From an uncultured Campylobacter sp. (GTDB taxonomy: Bacteria; Campylobacterota; Campylobacteria; Campylobacterales; Campylobacteraceae): 64,000 nt of DNA. Positions within the stretch are counted from its first letter, which is position 1. Each line of letters begins with the position of its first letter. The stretch lies in NCBI RefSeq assembly GCF_963518785.1, contig NZ_CAUQKJ010000002.1, forward strand, positions 62,001 to 126,000, given 5' to 3'. The translations under genes and the position numbers were made by a program. This document shows, one piece after another, positions 8,279 to 16,630 of the stretch. The notes under the pieces were generated by a model. It saw only the letters and a program-made list of their open reading frames with translations. It did no database searches and was not told the DNA's origin.

Positions 8279-8824
8279 TCACTGCTCGTTATTGCTAGGC
8301 AAAAGTTCATTTGCCGCGACGTTTTGAGAGCGGTCTTTATCGGACGCGGCTTTGCTTGCCGATGAAATTTTATCTGCTGCTGAAATTTTATCTACCATTG
8401 AAATTTTACTCGCGGGATTTTTCTTTGCTAAAATTTTATCCGCGCACACCCTTAACTGCGGCGGTATCTCATACAGCGTCCTTTTGGAATCAAGCTCCAC
8501 TGCGGCTTGCGACGTGGTAGCTTTGGCCAATAGCGCGCCCGATGGGCTTTTGATGCGGTAGGAGAATTTTATGATCGTGTCGCACTCAAGCAGCTCGATG
8601 CTTACCGCAACCTCGTCGTCAAAAAGTATCGGCGCGATAAATTTAAACTCCATTTTGATAATGGGATATATAAATCCATCATCTCTCATCTGCATATATG
8701 TGTAGCCCGCGTCGCGCCAAAACTCGCATCTAGCGTCCTCGCAGAGCTTTACGTAGTTGCCGTGCCACATCACGCCCATCGGATCGGCGTCGTAAAATCT
8801 GGCGCGAAATTTATACTCTTTCAT
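8279..8824 (-). CDS. Acyl-CoA/ACP thioesterase (4HBT hotdog fold) with repeat tail
   Basis: Residues 1-130 form a typical 4-hydroxybenzoyl-CoA thioesterase-type hotdog domain: RFYDADPMGVMWHGNYVKL carries the catalytic Asp region, followed by the central helix and IKMEFKFIAPILFDDEV. Aryl-polyene clusters usually encode such a thioesterase, which may edit or release ACP-bound intermediates. The protein is about 45-50 residues longer than the family norm. The extra C-terminal tail is low-complexity and contains three copies of a 6-residue unit (SKISMV, DKISAA, DKISSA) from an 18-bp repeat. It overlaps the upstream acyltransferase gene by 14 bp. Confidence 0.85.
   Translation of the reverse strand: MKEYKFRARFYDADPMGVMWHGNYVKLCEDARCEFWRDAGYTYMQMRDDGFIYPIIKMEFKFIAPILFDDEVAVSIELLECDTIIKFSYRIKSPSGALLAKATTSQAAVELDSKRTLYEIPPQLRVCADKILAKKNPASKISMVDKISAADKISSASKAASDKDRSQNVAANELLPSNNEQ
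8365..8436. repeat. 18-bp AAATTT-anchored tandem repeat inside the thioesterase tail
   Basis: AAATTT words start at 8365, 8383 and 8401 (exact 18-bp period), then a degenerate copy near 8415 and another at 8431. The units encode the DKIS hexapeptides in frame. Confidence 0.75.
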
Positions 8825-9935
8825 TCCTCTCTCCGCTATGAAATTTTTCGTCTTGCGAGGCGGATTTTGCGGCGGCTAAATTTGAATTATCTAAATTTAG
8901 CGCAGTATCCGAGCTCACCGTACTTTTCAAATTTGACGCCGTATTTGAACTTGCCGTGTCATTTAAATCCGCTGCGCCATTTAAATTTGACGCAGCGTTT
9001 GAACCCGTCTCGCCGAAATTTTGCGCGCCGTCGCGCTCTGCATCGCTCGCGTTTTTCCCTTGCGCCCAAAAATCAAAGAAATTATACCACTGAGAAGGAA
9101 ATTCTTTGGCATAAAGCTCTAGCTGCCGCACGTAGCTTTTAAGCGGCGGTGCTACAGATTGCGCCTTATCGCGGCTCTTTAGTGGCGCAGGTAGCGGCTG
9201 CAGCCGCAGCTCACGCCCTTCGCGCCCTTCGTAACACCATAGGCTAAATAGCGGCGCGCCCAAAATTTTAGCGAGCAGATAGCCGCCGATCGGGAAGTTT
9301 GCGCTGCGTCCTAAAAAATCCTCGCTTTGAAATTTATCCGAGCCCACCGGCATGCGATCGCCCATTATCGCGATGTGCTCGCCGTTTTGCAGCAGCTCTT
9401 TGATTTGCAGCATCTCGCCGATGCCGAGCTCGCCGACGTAAAGAATTTTCACGCCGCCGCCCATTTTTTCGATAAATTTCATAAAATTTTTGCTGTGTTT
9501 GCGAAAGATCAGTACGTTGATTTTTATCCCCGCCGTGCTTGCCGAAAGGGCGCGCGCAATCTCGGTGTTGCCGAAGTGCGAAGTGATTAAAATTTTGCCC
9601 GTTCCGTCGCTTAAAAGCTCCTTCATACCGCTTTGTACGCGAATTTGATCCAGCGCGATCTTGCCGTTCCAAACCGCGATTTTTTCGCACAGACTGAGGG
9701 AAAATTTATAAAAATTCGCGTAAATTTCGCGAATCTTGGGCTCGCGATCAAGCGCGCGCCGCAAAAACTCCCTAATCGCGCGCCGTTCGTTTTTAAGCAG
9801 CGCAAAATAGATCGCCGAAATGCAAAGCACGGTGCCTCGCATGCAAAAATCGGGCGTGTGAAGCGTGACGAAGCGGGCTAAATTTAAAAGCGCCGCGCCC
9901 GCCTTTTCGTTGTTTTCGCTCCAGTGTTTAGCCAT
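8811..9935 (-). CDS. LpxL/HtrB-like lysophospholipid acyltransferase of the APE cluster
   Basis: The start at ATG 9935 is preferred: AAAGGACGGG lies 8 nt upstream and the ATG overlaps the glycosyltransferase TAA, giving 374 residues. The acyltransferase HX4E motif is SHFGNTE, followed by GDRMPVGS and FPIGGYLLAKILGAPL, as in lipid A late acyltransferases. In aryl-polyene clusters this family, often joined to the glycosyltransferase, is thought to attach the polyene chain to a lipid or sugar. The last 80 residues (about 8814-9053) are a low-complexity tail rich in Asn, Ala, Ser and Thr with repeated SNL/DLN words from AAATTT-containing DNA. Confidence 0.85.
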   Translation of the reverse strand: MAKHWSENNEKAGAALLNLARFVTLHTPDFCMRGTVLCISAIYFALLKNERRAIREFLRRALDREPKIREIYANFYKFSLSLCEKIAVWNGKIALDQIRVQSGMKELLSDGTGKILITSHFGNTEIARALSASTAGIKINVLIFRKHSKNFMKFIEKMGGGVKILYVGELGIGEMLQIKELLQNGEHIAIMGDRMPVGSDKFQSEDFLGRSANFPIGGYLLAKILGAPLFSLWCYEGREGRELRLQPLPAPLKSRDKAQSVAPPLKSYVRQLELYAKEFPSQWYNFFDFWAQGKNASDAERDGAQNFGETGSNAASNLNGAADLNDTASSNTASNLKSTVSSDTALNLDNSNLAAAKSASQDEKFHSGERNERV

Positions 9936-10929
9936 CGCGCCCGTCCTTTGCGGCGGCATGTTGCGACGAGGCTTTTACGAGCGAACTTTGCGCTGAATTT
10001 TCCGCCTGTGAGCTTTGCGCTGCGGCTTTGTCGCCGTATTTTTCGGTACCAGCTTTTTCGTCTGCGCCGCCGCCCATCTCTTTTTTCGCACCTTTGCAAC
10101 TATCGCGCCGCGCGTCGCTGCAAAGGTTTTGCCCTGCTAGCTCTTGTAAAATTTCGTTCGCGCTTTGCTGCGAAGCCTCCTGCAAGCCGCGCTTTTTAAA
10201 TTTATCGCAGGCGCGCTTTAGCGCCCTTTTTGCAAGCCAAAGCGGAAGCTCGCAAAATAGCCTCGCGTGCATCAGCGAAATTCCAAAATTATCTCGAAAC
10301 GGCGCGAAGTGGCTCACTCCGCCCGCATCGTAGCGCACAGCCAGATCGAGCCATTTTATCTCTAGCCCCGCCCGCACGGCTAGGATTAAAATTTCGGCAT
10401 CAAAGCCCATCCTGCGGCTCTTAGTGCGAGGCAGAAGCGGCACGATCTCCTCTAGCGGGTAAATTCTAAAGCCGCATATCGCGTCTTTTATGCGGTGCGA
10501 AAGGGTGTTGATTACGCACCAAAAGTTCATTATCTTGCGTCCGTGCAGGCGGGATTTGGGCGCGCTTTCGTCATACACTGGCGCGGCGCAGATCAGCGCG
10601 GCTGGCTTGCGCGCCGCAAACGCCAAAAACTCCTCGCACCTGCTTACGTCGTGCTGAAAATCCGCGTCTATCTGAAAGGCGTGCGTAAATCCAAGCTCCT
10701 TCGCCCACGCCAGCCCGTCGCACACGGCAGCACCTTTACCGCCGTTTTGCGTGCGGGCGTAAATTTGAGCCGCAAGCCCCTTTAGCGCGCTTTTGCTCGC
10801 CTCGTCGCTACCGTCGTCCACGATTAGCACGGGCGCGATGGGCGCTAGGGCGCTTACGAGCTCGGCGATGCGCGCGGGGTGGTTGAAGTAGGGCAGCAAA
10901 AACGCGGGCTTAAAGGCAGATTCTTCCAC
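9928..10929 (-). CDS. Family 2 glycosyltransferase of the APE cluster
   Basis: A GT-A glycosyltransferase: LLPYFNHP and LIVDDGS near the N-terminus bind the nucleotide, and DADFQHD is the metal-binding DxD. The sequence then resembles dolichyl-phosphate-mannose-type GT2 enzymes (ICGFRIYPLEE). It would add a sugar to the polyene or its lipid acceptor. An ATG at 11004 lies in frame but has no ribosome-binding site and would add 25 residues from the ligase tail. GTG at 10929 gives a more normal N-terminus and a 20-bp overlap, so I chose it with moderate certainty. The last 65 residues are low complexity. Confidence 0.8.
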   Translation of the reverse strand: MEESAFKPAFLLPYFNHPARIAELVSALAPIAPVLIVDDGSDEASKSALKGLAAQIYARTQNGGKGAAVCDGLAWAKELGFTHAFQIDADFQHDVSRCEEFLAFAARKPAALICAAPVYDESAPKSRLHGRKIMNFWCVINTLSHRIKDAICGFRIYPLEEIVPLLPRTKSRRMGFDAEILILAVRAGLEIKWLDLAVRYDAGGVSHFAPFRDNFGISLMHARLFCELPLWLAKRALKRACDKFKKRGLQEASQQSANEILQELAGQNLCSDARRDSCKGAKKEMGGGADEKAGTEKYGDKAAAQSSQAENSAQSSLVKASSQHAAAKDGRDG

Positions 10930-13009
10930 TGGCGCAGACCTTGTCGTTTGAAATTTCAAAGCGGAGCTTGCCGCTTGCCTCGGTGATTTTGATTGAAATT
11001 TCATCGCCCGGGCGGATGAAATTCGTAAATTTTAAATTTTCTATCTTTTGCATGCCGTCCAGCTCGTAGCCGAGGGCTTTTGCGCAGATCAATACGAAGC
11101 GAAGCTGCATAAACGCGGGCACCAGCGCAAATTTCGCAAAGTGTCCGTCAAAATAAAAGTCGCTGGCGCGCACCTTCGCGCGAAACTCATTCTCCGCGTT
11201 CCGCTCGAAAACGGGCACCTCGTAGCGCTGCAGAGCGCTTAAAAAGTCCTTTTTGCTTAGCTTGCCCTGCTCGTTAAAAGGCAGCTTGCTTACGATCTTA
11301 AAGTAACGCAAAATCGCGCCAAATTCGGGCTTTAAAAAGGCCTTTAGCTCGTCTGTGACGCCCTTTTTGCCGCCTGCGCGAAACGCCTGCTCGCCACGCT
11401 CGCTAAGCTTGATAAGAGCTACGGCGCGGTCGCGCTGCGGGTGCAGATCGATCCTGCATTCGCCGATAAATTCGTGCGAGCGAAGCTTGGCTTCGAGCAA
11501 ATCGAGGCTCACGCGGTTTTCGTTGATCTTTACGGTGCGGTCGCCGCGCCCCAAAAGCGTGATCTCGTCTGCGCGCACATAGCCGAAATCGCGGCTTTCG
11601 AAGCGCTCACACCAAGGCGAGCTGATCGTAAACTCGCCCGTTTGCGAAAATTGGTCGGCGGGCCGCTTTGCCGCAAATTTATCGCAAAGCCCCTCTGTTT
11701 GCGTAAATTTATCGTCGTGTTTGGTCGCGGCGATCAGTGCGGGGCTGTTTTTCTGATCGGCTGCGGTTTTATCGCTAATGTCCGCATTAAATTTAGACGC
11801 CTGCTCGCCCAAGCGGTTTGTGTCTTGCCCGTCCGCATTTTGCTCGCCCACACGGCTCGTTTTAGGCTTTGCCGCAAAATTTTCGTCGCAAGAGCTTGCC
11901 GCAGGATCGAAGGGCTTGCTCTCGCGTTTTGCCGCACCGTTGCTATCAATATCCGTGCGGATATGCACGCTAACGGGAGCGAATTTTTTAAGTCCCGCGC
12001 CCTCGTTGCAGGCGATCACGCCCGTTTCGCTGGAGCCGTAAATATCGACGATGCGGGCACTACTAAGCGCTGCCAACCTATCTCGGATCGCAAGACTTAG
12101 CGGCGCGCCCGCGCTAAAAATGGTGCTCAAAGGCGCTATGTTTGCGGCATCTGCGTGCTCGCACAGCGCGCCGAGCACCGTGGGCGAGCTGATCAGCACG
12201 GCGCCCGCAAGATCGGCTGCAAGGATGATTTCAGGGTAGTTTAGGCCGCCTTTTTGCGTGCACGAGCCGCTAAGCAGCGGCACGAAGATGCTAAATGTGA
12301 GACCGAACATATTTTGGTGCGAGACGCCCGATAAAAATCGATCGTTTGCGCAAAGGCCGAATCTTTCTACCAAAAATTCCGCCTCCAAAACCATATCGCG
12401 CAGGCTTTTTTCGATATTTTTCGCCTCGCCCGTAGAGCCCGAAGTTTTGATATAAAATTTTTGATCGGCGCGCAGTAGGTGCAAAGAAACAGCCTTTTGC
12501 TCGCACGGCGCGTGATTTTGCGGCACGTTTTTAGATGAAATTTTAGGCGCAGATTTTTCGGTATCGCAAGACGAAATGTTTTCTAAATCATGGAAACTGA
12601 ATTCGTCTAAATTTTGCGCTGCGGCGAGATTTGGAATTTTCACGTCGCCGCCTAGATGAAATTCGCCGCTAAATTTAGGCTCTCGCAACAGCACTGGCGC
12701 AAAGCCCGCAATCATCGCACCGAAAAAAAACGCGATGAACTCTGCCGCGTCTTCGCCGTAAATTTCGATCATCGGCGCATTTTTTTGCTCTTGCGTCCGC
12801 GCCGTTTGCGTGGCGTGCGCGGTATCTGTACCGCCGCTAGAATTTTCTGCGTCATTGAAATTTGCGCTTCTGCTAGAATTTTCCGCGCCTTTTAAGCTTG
12901 CCGCTTCGCTCTGCTTGCACCCCGTTTTTGCTAAATCGCGCGCAATAGCCGCCGCAGAAAGGATTTCGCACCCGTAAGGCTTCAAAGAATTAATCAAATT
13001 TTTTAACAT
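10910..13009 (-). CDS. AMP-ligase fused to a hotdog dehydratase (ApeH-ApeI-like fusion)
   Basis: Adenylation motifs are visible in order: TSGSTGEAKN (about 210-220), IFSAGAPLS, DIYGSSETG, GRGDRTVKINENRVSL and NEQGKLSKKDF. The protein should activate an aromatic acid and load it on CoA or ACP. From about residue 600 a second domain starts, with YFDGHFAKFALVPAFMQLRF matching FabA/FabZ-type 3-hydroxyacyl-ACP dehydratases. In the described Gram-negative clusters these are, as far as I recall, separate proteins ApeH and ApeI. Two low-complexity segments interrupt the ligase, near residues 35-80 and 370-465, so length (699) exceeds the sum of the domains. It overlaps both neighbours by 20 bp. Confidence 0.85.
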   Translation of the reverse strand: MLKNLINSLKPYGCEILSAAAIARDLAKTGCKQSEAASLKGAENSSRSANFNDAENSSGGTDTAHATQTARTQEQKNAPMIEIYGEDAAEFIAFFFGAMIAGFAPVLLREPKFSGEFHLGGDVKIPNLAAAQNLDEFSFHDLENISSCDTEKSAPKISSKNVPQNHAPCEQKAVSLHLLRADQKFYIKTSGSTGEAKNIEKSLRDMVLEAEFLVERFGLCANDRFLSGVSHQNMFGLTFSIFVPLLSGSCTQKGGLNYPEIILAADLAGAVLISSPTVLGALCEHADAANIAPLSTIFSAGAPLSLAIRDRLAALSSARIVDIYGSSETGVIACNEGAGLKKFAPVSVHIRTDIDSNGAAKRESKPFDPAASSCDENFAAKPKTSRVGEQNADGQDTNRLGEQASKFNADISDKTAADQKNSPALIAATKHDDKFTQTEGLCDKFAAKRPADQFSQTGEFTISSPWCERFESRDFGYVRADEITLLGRGDRTVKINENRVSLDLLEAKLRSHEFIGECRIDLHPQRDRAVALIKLSERGEQAFRAGGKKGVTDELKAFLKPEFGAILRYFKIVSKLPFNEQGKLSKKDFLSALQRYEVPVFERNAENEFRAKVRASDFYFDGHFAKFALVPAFMQLRFVLICAKALGYELDGMQKIENLKFTNFIRPGDEISIKITEASGKLRFEISNDKVCASGRICL

Positions 13010-13538
13010 AAAATTTCCTAAAAATCATCTCGCCGCCGATCAGCGCGCCGATGAGGACGTATGAGATCGCGCCGCAATAAACGCTCCAATAAATTTTATC
13101 TCGCGGTAGCAGCAGCGCCGCGCTAAGTAGGCCGTTTAGCACGAAAAATCCGAGCCAAACTTCGGTCAGCTTGCGCGTGTAGACGCGGCCGCGCTCGTTG
13201 AGACCTGGCTGCTTCAGAAGCGCTAGGCGCGTGATCGCAGGCGTCGATCTTAGGCTGAGCGCAAAAAGCGCCGCGAGCGAGAAATTTATTATGAGCGGAT
13301 ACAGATACGCAAGCGTTCCACTGCCAAAAAGGGCACACAACGCAAAAAATGCCGCGCTCGCGCCCTTAATAGCGCGATCTTTACTTTCAAAAACAGCTCG
13401 CGCTCCCCATAGCGCGCTCATCGCCACAAGCAAGCAGACTCGCGCGCCGCCGTGCAAAAAATAGAGGCCGAAAGGGTAAAACACGCTTAAAATTACGGTA
13501 GCTGTTTTTAAAAATATCGCTCGTCGCAATCTTTGCAA
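12990..13538 (-). CDS. COG4648-like integral membrane protein of the APE cluster
   Basis: The 182-residue protein is almost entirely hydrophobic with about five membrane helices (for example VILSVFYPFGLYFLHGG and FFVLNGLLSAALLL). It resembles the small predicted membrane protein regularly found between the ACPs and the AMP-ligase in aryl-polyene clusters. A role anchoring the synthase at the membrane is only inferred. It overlaps the ligase-dehydratase start by 20 bp. Confidence 0.75.
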   Translation of the reverse strand: MQRLRRAIFLKTATVILSVFYPFGLYFLHGGARVCLLVAMSALWGARAVFESKDRAIKGASAAFFALCALFGSGTLAYLYPLIINFSLAALFALSLRSTPAITRLALLKQPGLNERGRVYTRKLTEVWLGFFVLNGLLSAALLLPRDKIYWSVYCGAISYVLIGALIGGEMIFRKFYVKKFD

Positions 13539-13937
13539 TCCTTAAATTTAGCCGCGAGGGCTTGGTTTTTTTACCACGGCGGTTGGGCTTTTGCTGCTGC
13601 GATTTTTAGTTTTACCACGGTGGTTTTTGGTTTCGCCGCTAGCAGCGCAGTCGGCGCGATTTGTACTGTGCCGAGATACTTTAAATTTAACCTCGGCGTC
13701 ACGGTTTTGTGCGCTATGATTTTAAAATTTTAATTCAGCCGCGCCTGCCGCCTTCAAATTCTAGCCGCATCTTAAAATTTAGCTGCGCCTTAATTTAGCT
13801 CGCGGCGCCGTACTCGCGATAAAATCCGCTAAATTAAATTTAACCGAAATTTTAAAATTTTGAAATTTTATGAAAATGACGGTCGCAAAAGAAACAGCAT
13901 CTTTTAAAATTTCAAAATTTCACCCAGGCTCGCAGAT
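13539..13937. other. Non-coding stretch inside the APE cluster, repeat-rich
   Basis: About 400 bp with AAATTT words and a duplicated TTTTACCACGG box roughly 36 bp apart (near 13570 and 13610). No ORF is convincing. It breaks the otherwise gap-free run of overlapping genes. Confidence 0.5.
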
Positions 13938-14210
13938 TTAAATTTTAAAATTTTGATCTGCAAAGCGCTTTACATAATAGCCTAAAAGCGGCAGGTAGGC
14001 GGGCTTTGCGCCGTGCCGCTTAACCGCCAAGCCCCAAGCCGCTTTCTGCATGCTTTCAATAAAACGTTCGCCGCTCGCCGCGCACCTTTGATAATATTCG
14101 CCACACGCCGTCAAAACACCGCGCGCACCAAACAAAATGCCGCCGTTGCTATCTATCAAGCCAACCGCCACCTCTGTGCCGCCGCAAAGTAAATTACCGA
14201 GCCGCCGCAC
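13938..14210 (-). CDS. Doubtful 90-residue ORF downstream of the second ACP
   Basis: The ORF begins at a GTG and lies in the same frame as the preceding ACP gene, 30 nt past its TAA. The sequence (GGTEVAVGLIDSNGG, YLPLLGYYVKRFAD) looks partly protein-like but matches no family I know. No good ribosome-binding site is visible. It may be read-through remnant sequence, a degraded gene or a chance ORF. Confidence 0.25.
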   Translation of the reverse strand: MRRLGNLLCGGTEVAVGLIDSNGGILFGARGVLTACGEYYQRCAASGERFIESMQKAAWGLAVKRHGAKPAYLPLLGYYVKRFADQNFKI

Positions 14211-14240
14211 GCGCGATCTTGCCGCGCCGCACGGCGAAAT

Positions 14241-14522
14241 TTAACTCTCGCCGCCCGTAGTAGTCTCTCCGCTCGCGCCTTGATCGAGCTTCGCTGCTAC
14301 GGCATCCACGATGTCGCCAAGGGTTTGGATGTTTTTAAAATCATCGGGCATCAGCTTATAGCCGGTGTTTTTCTTGACGTAATCGACCAGATCGATCGCG
14401 TCGATGCTGTCGATCTGCAGATCCTCGTAAATTTTAGCCTCCGGCACGACCTTGCTCTCGTCAATCTCGAAAAGCTCCACGAGCGCCTTTTTTAAAATTT
14501 CAAAAATTTCATCTTTACTCAT
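14241..14522 (-). CDS. Acyl carrier protein (second of two)
   Basis: The start at 14522 gives a 93-residue ACP whose ATG overlaps the upstream ACP stop by 8 bp. The phosphopantetheine site is LQIDSIDAIDLV (Ser39), with the usual helical pattern and an acidic N-terminal half. Aryl-polyene synthases use two different ACPs (ApeE and ApeF types); this is one of them. The last 15 residues are a Gly/Thr-rich tail. The in-frame ATG at 14564 would add 14 unlikely residues. Confidence 0.9.
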   Translation of the reverse strand: MSKDEIFEILKKALVELFEIDESKVVPEAKIYEDLQIDSIDAIDLVDYVKKNTGYKLMPDDFKNIQTLGDIVDAVAAKLDQGASGETTTGGES

Positions 14523-14781
14523 TTTTACTCCTATTTTCGGCGATGTATTGCGCCAAAGACGCAACGGATGAGAAAATTTGCTTTAAATTTTGGGTTTTTG
14601 AGTTAAGCACGATGCCGTATTTTTTCTGCACCAAAAGCCCGAGCTCCAGCGCATCGACCGAATCTAGCCCGAGCCCGTCGCCAAAAAGCGGCTCATCGTC
14701 ATTTATGTCGCCTGGCGCGACGTCTTCGAGGTTTAGCCCCGAAATGATCAGCTCCTTAAGTTCCAAAATTTCTTCGTTCAC
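14515..14781 (-). CDS. Acyl carrier protein (first of two)
   Basis: The 88-residue ACP has its attachment site at GLGLDSVDALEL (Ser41). Its ATG overlaps the acyltransferase stop in an ATGA. The paired ACPs point to division of labour between starter loading and chain extension. It should be activated by the phosphopantetheinyl transferase encoded at 22867-23409. Confidence 0.92.
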   Translation of the reverse strand: MNEEILELKELIISGLNLEDVAPGDINDDEPLFGDGLGLDSVDALELGLLVQKKYGIVLNSKTQNLKQIFSSVASLAQYIAENRSKNE

Positions 14782-15533
14782 AGATTCTCCTTTTCATATA
14801 GATTTGATATTTTTTCATAGAGTTTGCGCACTCGGATCGGGTTTGGGCGATCCGGCTCAAAGCCCGTTAGATCCAGCGCGCACAGCTCGTAGAGGTCGTA
14901 TTTCATCCGAACCTCGGGCGTATCGTACCATACTTGTCCTTTTTTTAGGCTTTTAGGATCCATTTTTATCGCGACGCAATTCATATTTTTTGCGAAATTT
15001 ATCGCGATGTAAAACGCCGCTTTGTGCATGGCGATGCGATCCGCGGTGCGCGTACCCTCCGGGAAGATGATCAGGCTTTCTCCTCGCTCAAGGGCGCTGC
15101 GACACGCATCTATCATCGCTTCCGAGCCGGTGTTTGGGATGTAGCCCGCGGCTGCGATAGCGGCGGAGAGGAAGGGGTTTTTGCACAGGCTTTCCTTGAC
15201 TACGCAGTTTGCGCGCCGCACGTGAGCCAAAAAGATCACCACATCAAGCAGGCTGGGGTGGTTTGCAATGATGAGAGTGCCGCCGGGCGGGAGCTTGAAG
15301 CGCCAGTTCACGCCGATGCTACCGTAAAGTCGCGCGAGCAGCAAAAATATGCGCCACGAGATCATTATAAAATCGCGCACGAAATTTCGCACGGCCTCTA
15401 TGCGGTTTAGCTGCAGCAGCGCTACGGGGAGAAAGAGTAGGTTGCCTATCATACACAGCGTGCCGAAGCTTGCGAAGGATAACGCGATGCCGATCTGTTT
15501 AAGCTTGCGCCTTATCGGATTTACCTGCTTCAT
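14778..15533 (-). CDS. PlsC-type 1-acylglycerol-3-phosphate acyltransferase family protein
   Basis: The 251-residue protein has an N-terminal membrane segment (about 13-38), the HX4D motif in ANHPSLLDVV and the glycerophosphate-binding FPEGTRT. It is one of two acyltransferases in the cluster and presumably places the polyene or a fatty acyl chain on a lipid backbone. Its ATG overlaps the TGA of the repeat-rich ORF in an ATGA. Confidence 0.88.
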   Translation of the reverse strand: MKQVNPIRRKLKQIGIALSFASFGTLCMIGNLLFLPVALLQLNRIEAVRNFVRDFIMISWRIFLLLARLYGSIGVNWRFKLPPGGTLIIANHPSLLDVVIFLAHVRRANCVVKESLCKNPFLSAAIAAAGYIPNTGSEAMIDACRSALERGESLIIFPEGTRTADRIAMHKAAFYIAINFAKNMNCVAIKMDPKSLKKGQVWYDTPEVRMKYDLYELCALDLTGFEPDRPNPIRVRKLYEKISNLYEKENL

Positions 15534-16630
15534 CGTGCGGCGCCTCTTTCGGCGGGGATTTTATGCCTCTCGATGAGGATTTTACAGCTTTCGGCGATGA
15601 TTTTGTGGTTCTCGGCGGGGATTTGATGGCTCGTCATGCGCGCGATCTCGATAAAATTTCTACGGCTTGCCGCTCGCTGCATCGTAGCGAAATTTTTGCG
15701 GTTTTCTGCGCGCGATATTTCGGCTTGCGGCGTGTGCCGAAGTAATAGAGCTTTTATGGTCTGAGCGGAGACGATCTCGGCGCCGTGCATATGCCGAAAC
15801 GATGGAATTTTTGCAGCGCGCGGCAAACTGCGATTTTGTAGAATTCTCCCCATTTGCCGTGCGCATTGCCTCAGTAAAATTTCCGCAGCTTGTCGCACGC
15901 TTCGTCGTGCGTATTGCTGCGATGGAATTTTTATCTTTTGCTGCACATATCGTTGCGGTAGAATTTCGGCGGTTTGCCACGCGCGCCATTGCGGCAAAAT
16001 TTCTGCGAAGCGCCATATGCAGCGTTTTGGCACCGCTATATGATGCCTCGTCTGATTAAATTTATAGCTCGCGGCGTCGTTAAATTTAAAATTCATCGTA
16101 GCGCCTTGCCGTGTACATCCTGTGTGAGCGGCTACTCTATTCATTGCGCGGCTAAATTTAAACTCGTAGCCCAAGCTTTGCTCTGCTAAATTTATGAAAT
16201 TTACAGCCTGCTGCGCGTAGCATTTCAGCTCGCCGCATCTGTCTTTATAACGGAATTGCGCGGTGTTTTCTACGCGCCGCTGCGGTAAAATTTTTATGGC
16301 TCGCAGCTCGCACCGTTTAGGCGGATTTTTTTGGGTTCGTTGCGTATGCCTAGGCGGCGCATTTTCGCAGCGCGCCTCATTGCAACGCGATTTGGGGGCG
16401 CACGGCGCGCGCCCTTTCGGCGTGTTTTTAAGATGCGCCGTTTGGGCGAGCTCGTGTTTGATAGCGCGGCTAAATTTAAAACCTTCACTATATCCGCGTT
16501 TGGCGGAGCGGCTAAATTTAAAGCTTGTCGTTCGCGCCTTTGCAGCTCCGCGTGGCCTGGGATTTTGATCAAATTTGCTCGTCTCGCCGCGCTTGCTTAT
16601 GCGATGAAATTCTGCTATTTTAACGCTCAC
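15530..16630 (-). CDS. Repeat-built basic ORF of unknown nature, coupled at both ends
   Basis: The 366-codon frame starts at GTG 16630, overlapping the upstream gene by 11 bp, and ends in an ATGA overlap with the acyltransferase, so translation could run straight through. The product is very basic (Arg, Lys, Gln, Ala) and made of degenerate repeats: FKFSRA words near the N-terminus, 12-residue units of AEILPQR type in the middle, and 7-residue units (KIIAESC, KILIERH, KIPAERG) at the end. It matches no family I know. It may be an expanded repeat that stayed open to keep coupling between the neighbours; whether a stable protein results is unknown. Confidence 0.4.
   Translation of the reverse strand: MSVKIAEFHRISKRGETSKFDQNPRPRGAAKARTTSFKFSRSAKRGYSEGFKFSRAIKHELAQTAHLKNTPKGRAPCAPKSRCNEARCENAPPRHTQRTQKNPPKRCELRAIKILPQRRVENTAQFRYKDRCGELKCYAQQAVNFINLAEQSLGYEFKFSRAMNRVAAHTGCTRQGATMNFKFNDAASYKFNQTRHHIAVPKRCIWRFAEILPQWRAWQTAEILPQRYVQQKIKIPSQQYARRSVRQAAEILLRQCARQMGRILQNRSLPRAAKIPSFRHMHGAEIVSAQTIKALLLRHTPQAEISRAENRKNFATMQRAASRRNFIEIARMTSHQIPAENHKIIAESCKILIERHKIPAERGAAR
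15558..15641. repeat. 21-bp tandem repeat, four units
   Basis: The ATTT core recurs at 15558, 15579, 15600 and 15621, an exact 21-bp period. The units encode the 7-residue repeats at the end of the repeat-built ORF. Confidence 0.75.
15654..16002. repeat. 36-bp RAATTY-anchored degenerate repeat array
   Basis: RAATTY words start at 15654, 15690, 15805, 15841, 15877, 15925, 15961 and 15997. Spacings are 36 bp five times, with one 48-bp step and one irregular stretch. Between the hexamers the DNA is GC-rich and only loosely similar. The units correspond to 12-residue repeats on the minus strand. Confidence 0.75.

Noticed and set aside
11441..12100. 219-codon plus-strand ORF
   Set aside because: It is antisense to the AMP-ligase, which has clear motifs; the plus frame shows no family pattern.
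15654..16002. 36-bp spacing suggesting a CRISPR array
   Set aside because: Only the hexamer is conserved, units have no constant repeat-spacer structure, and no cas gene is in the window.
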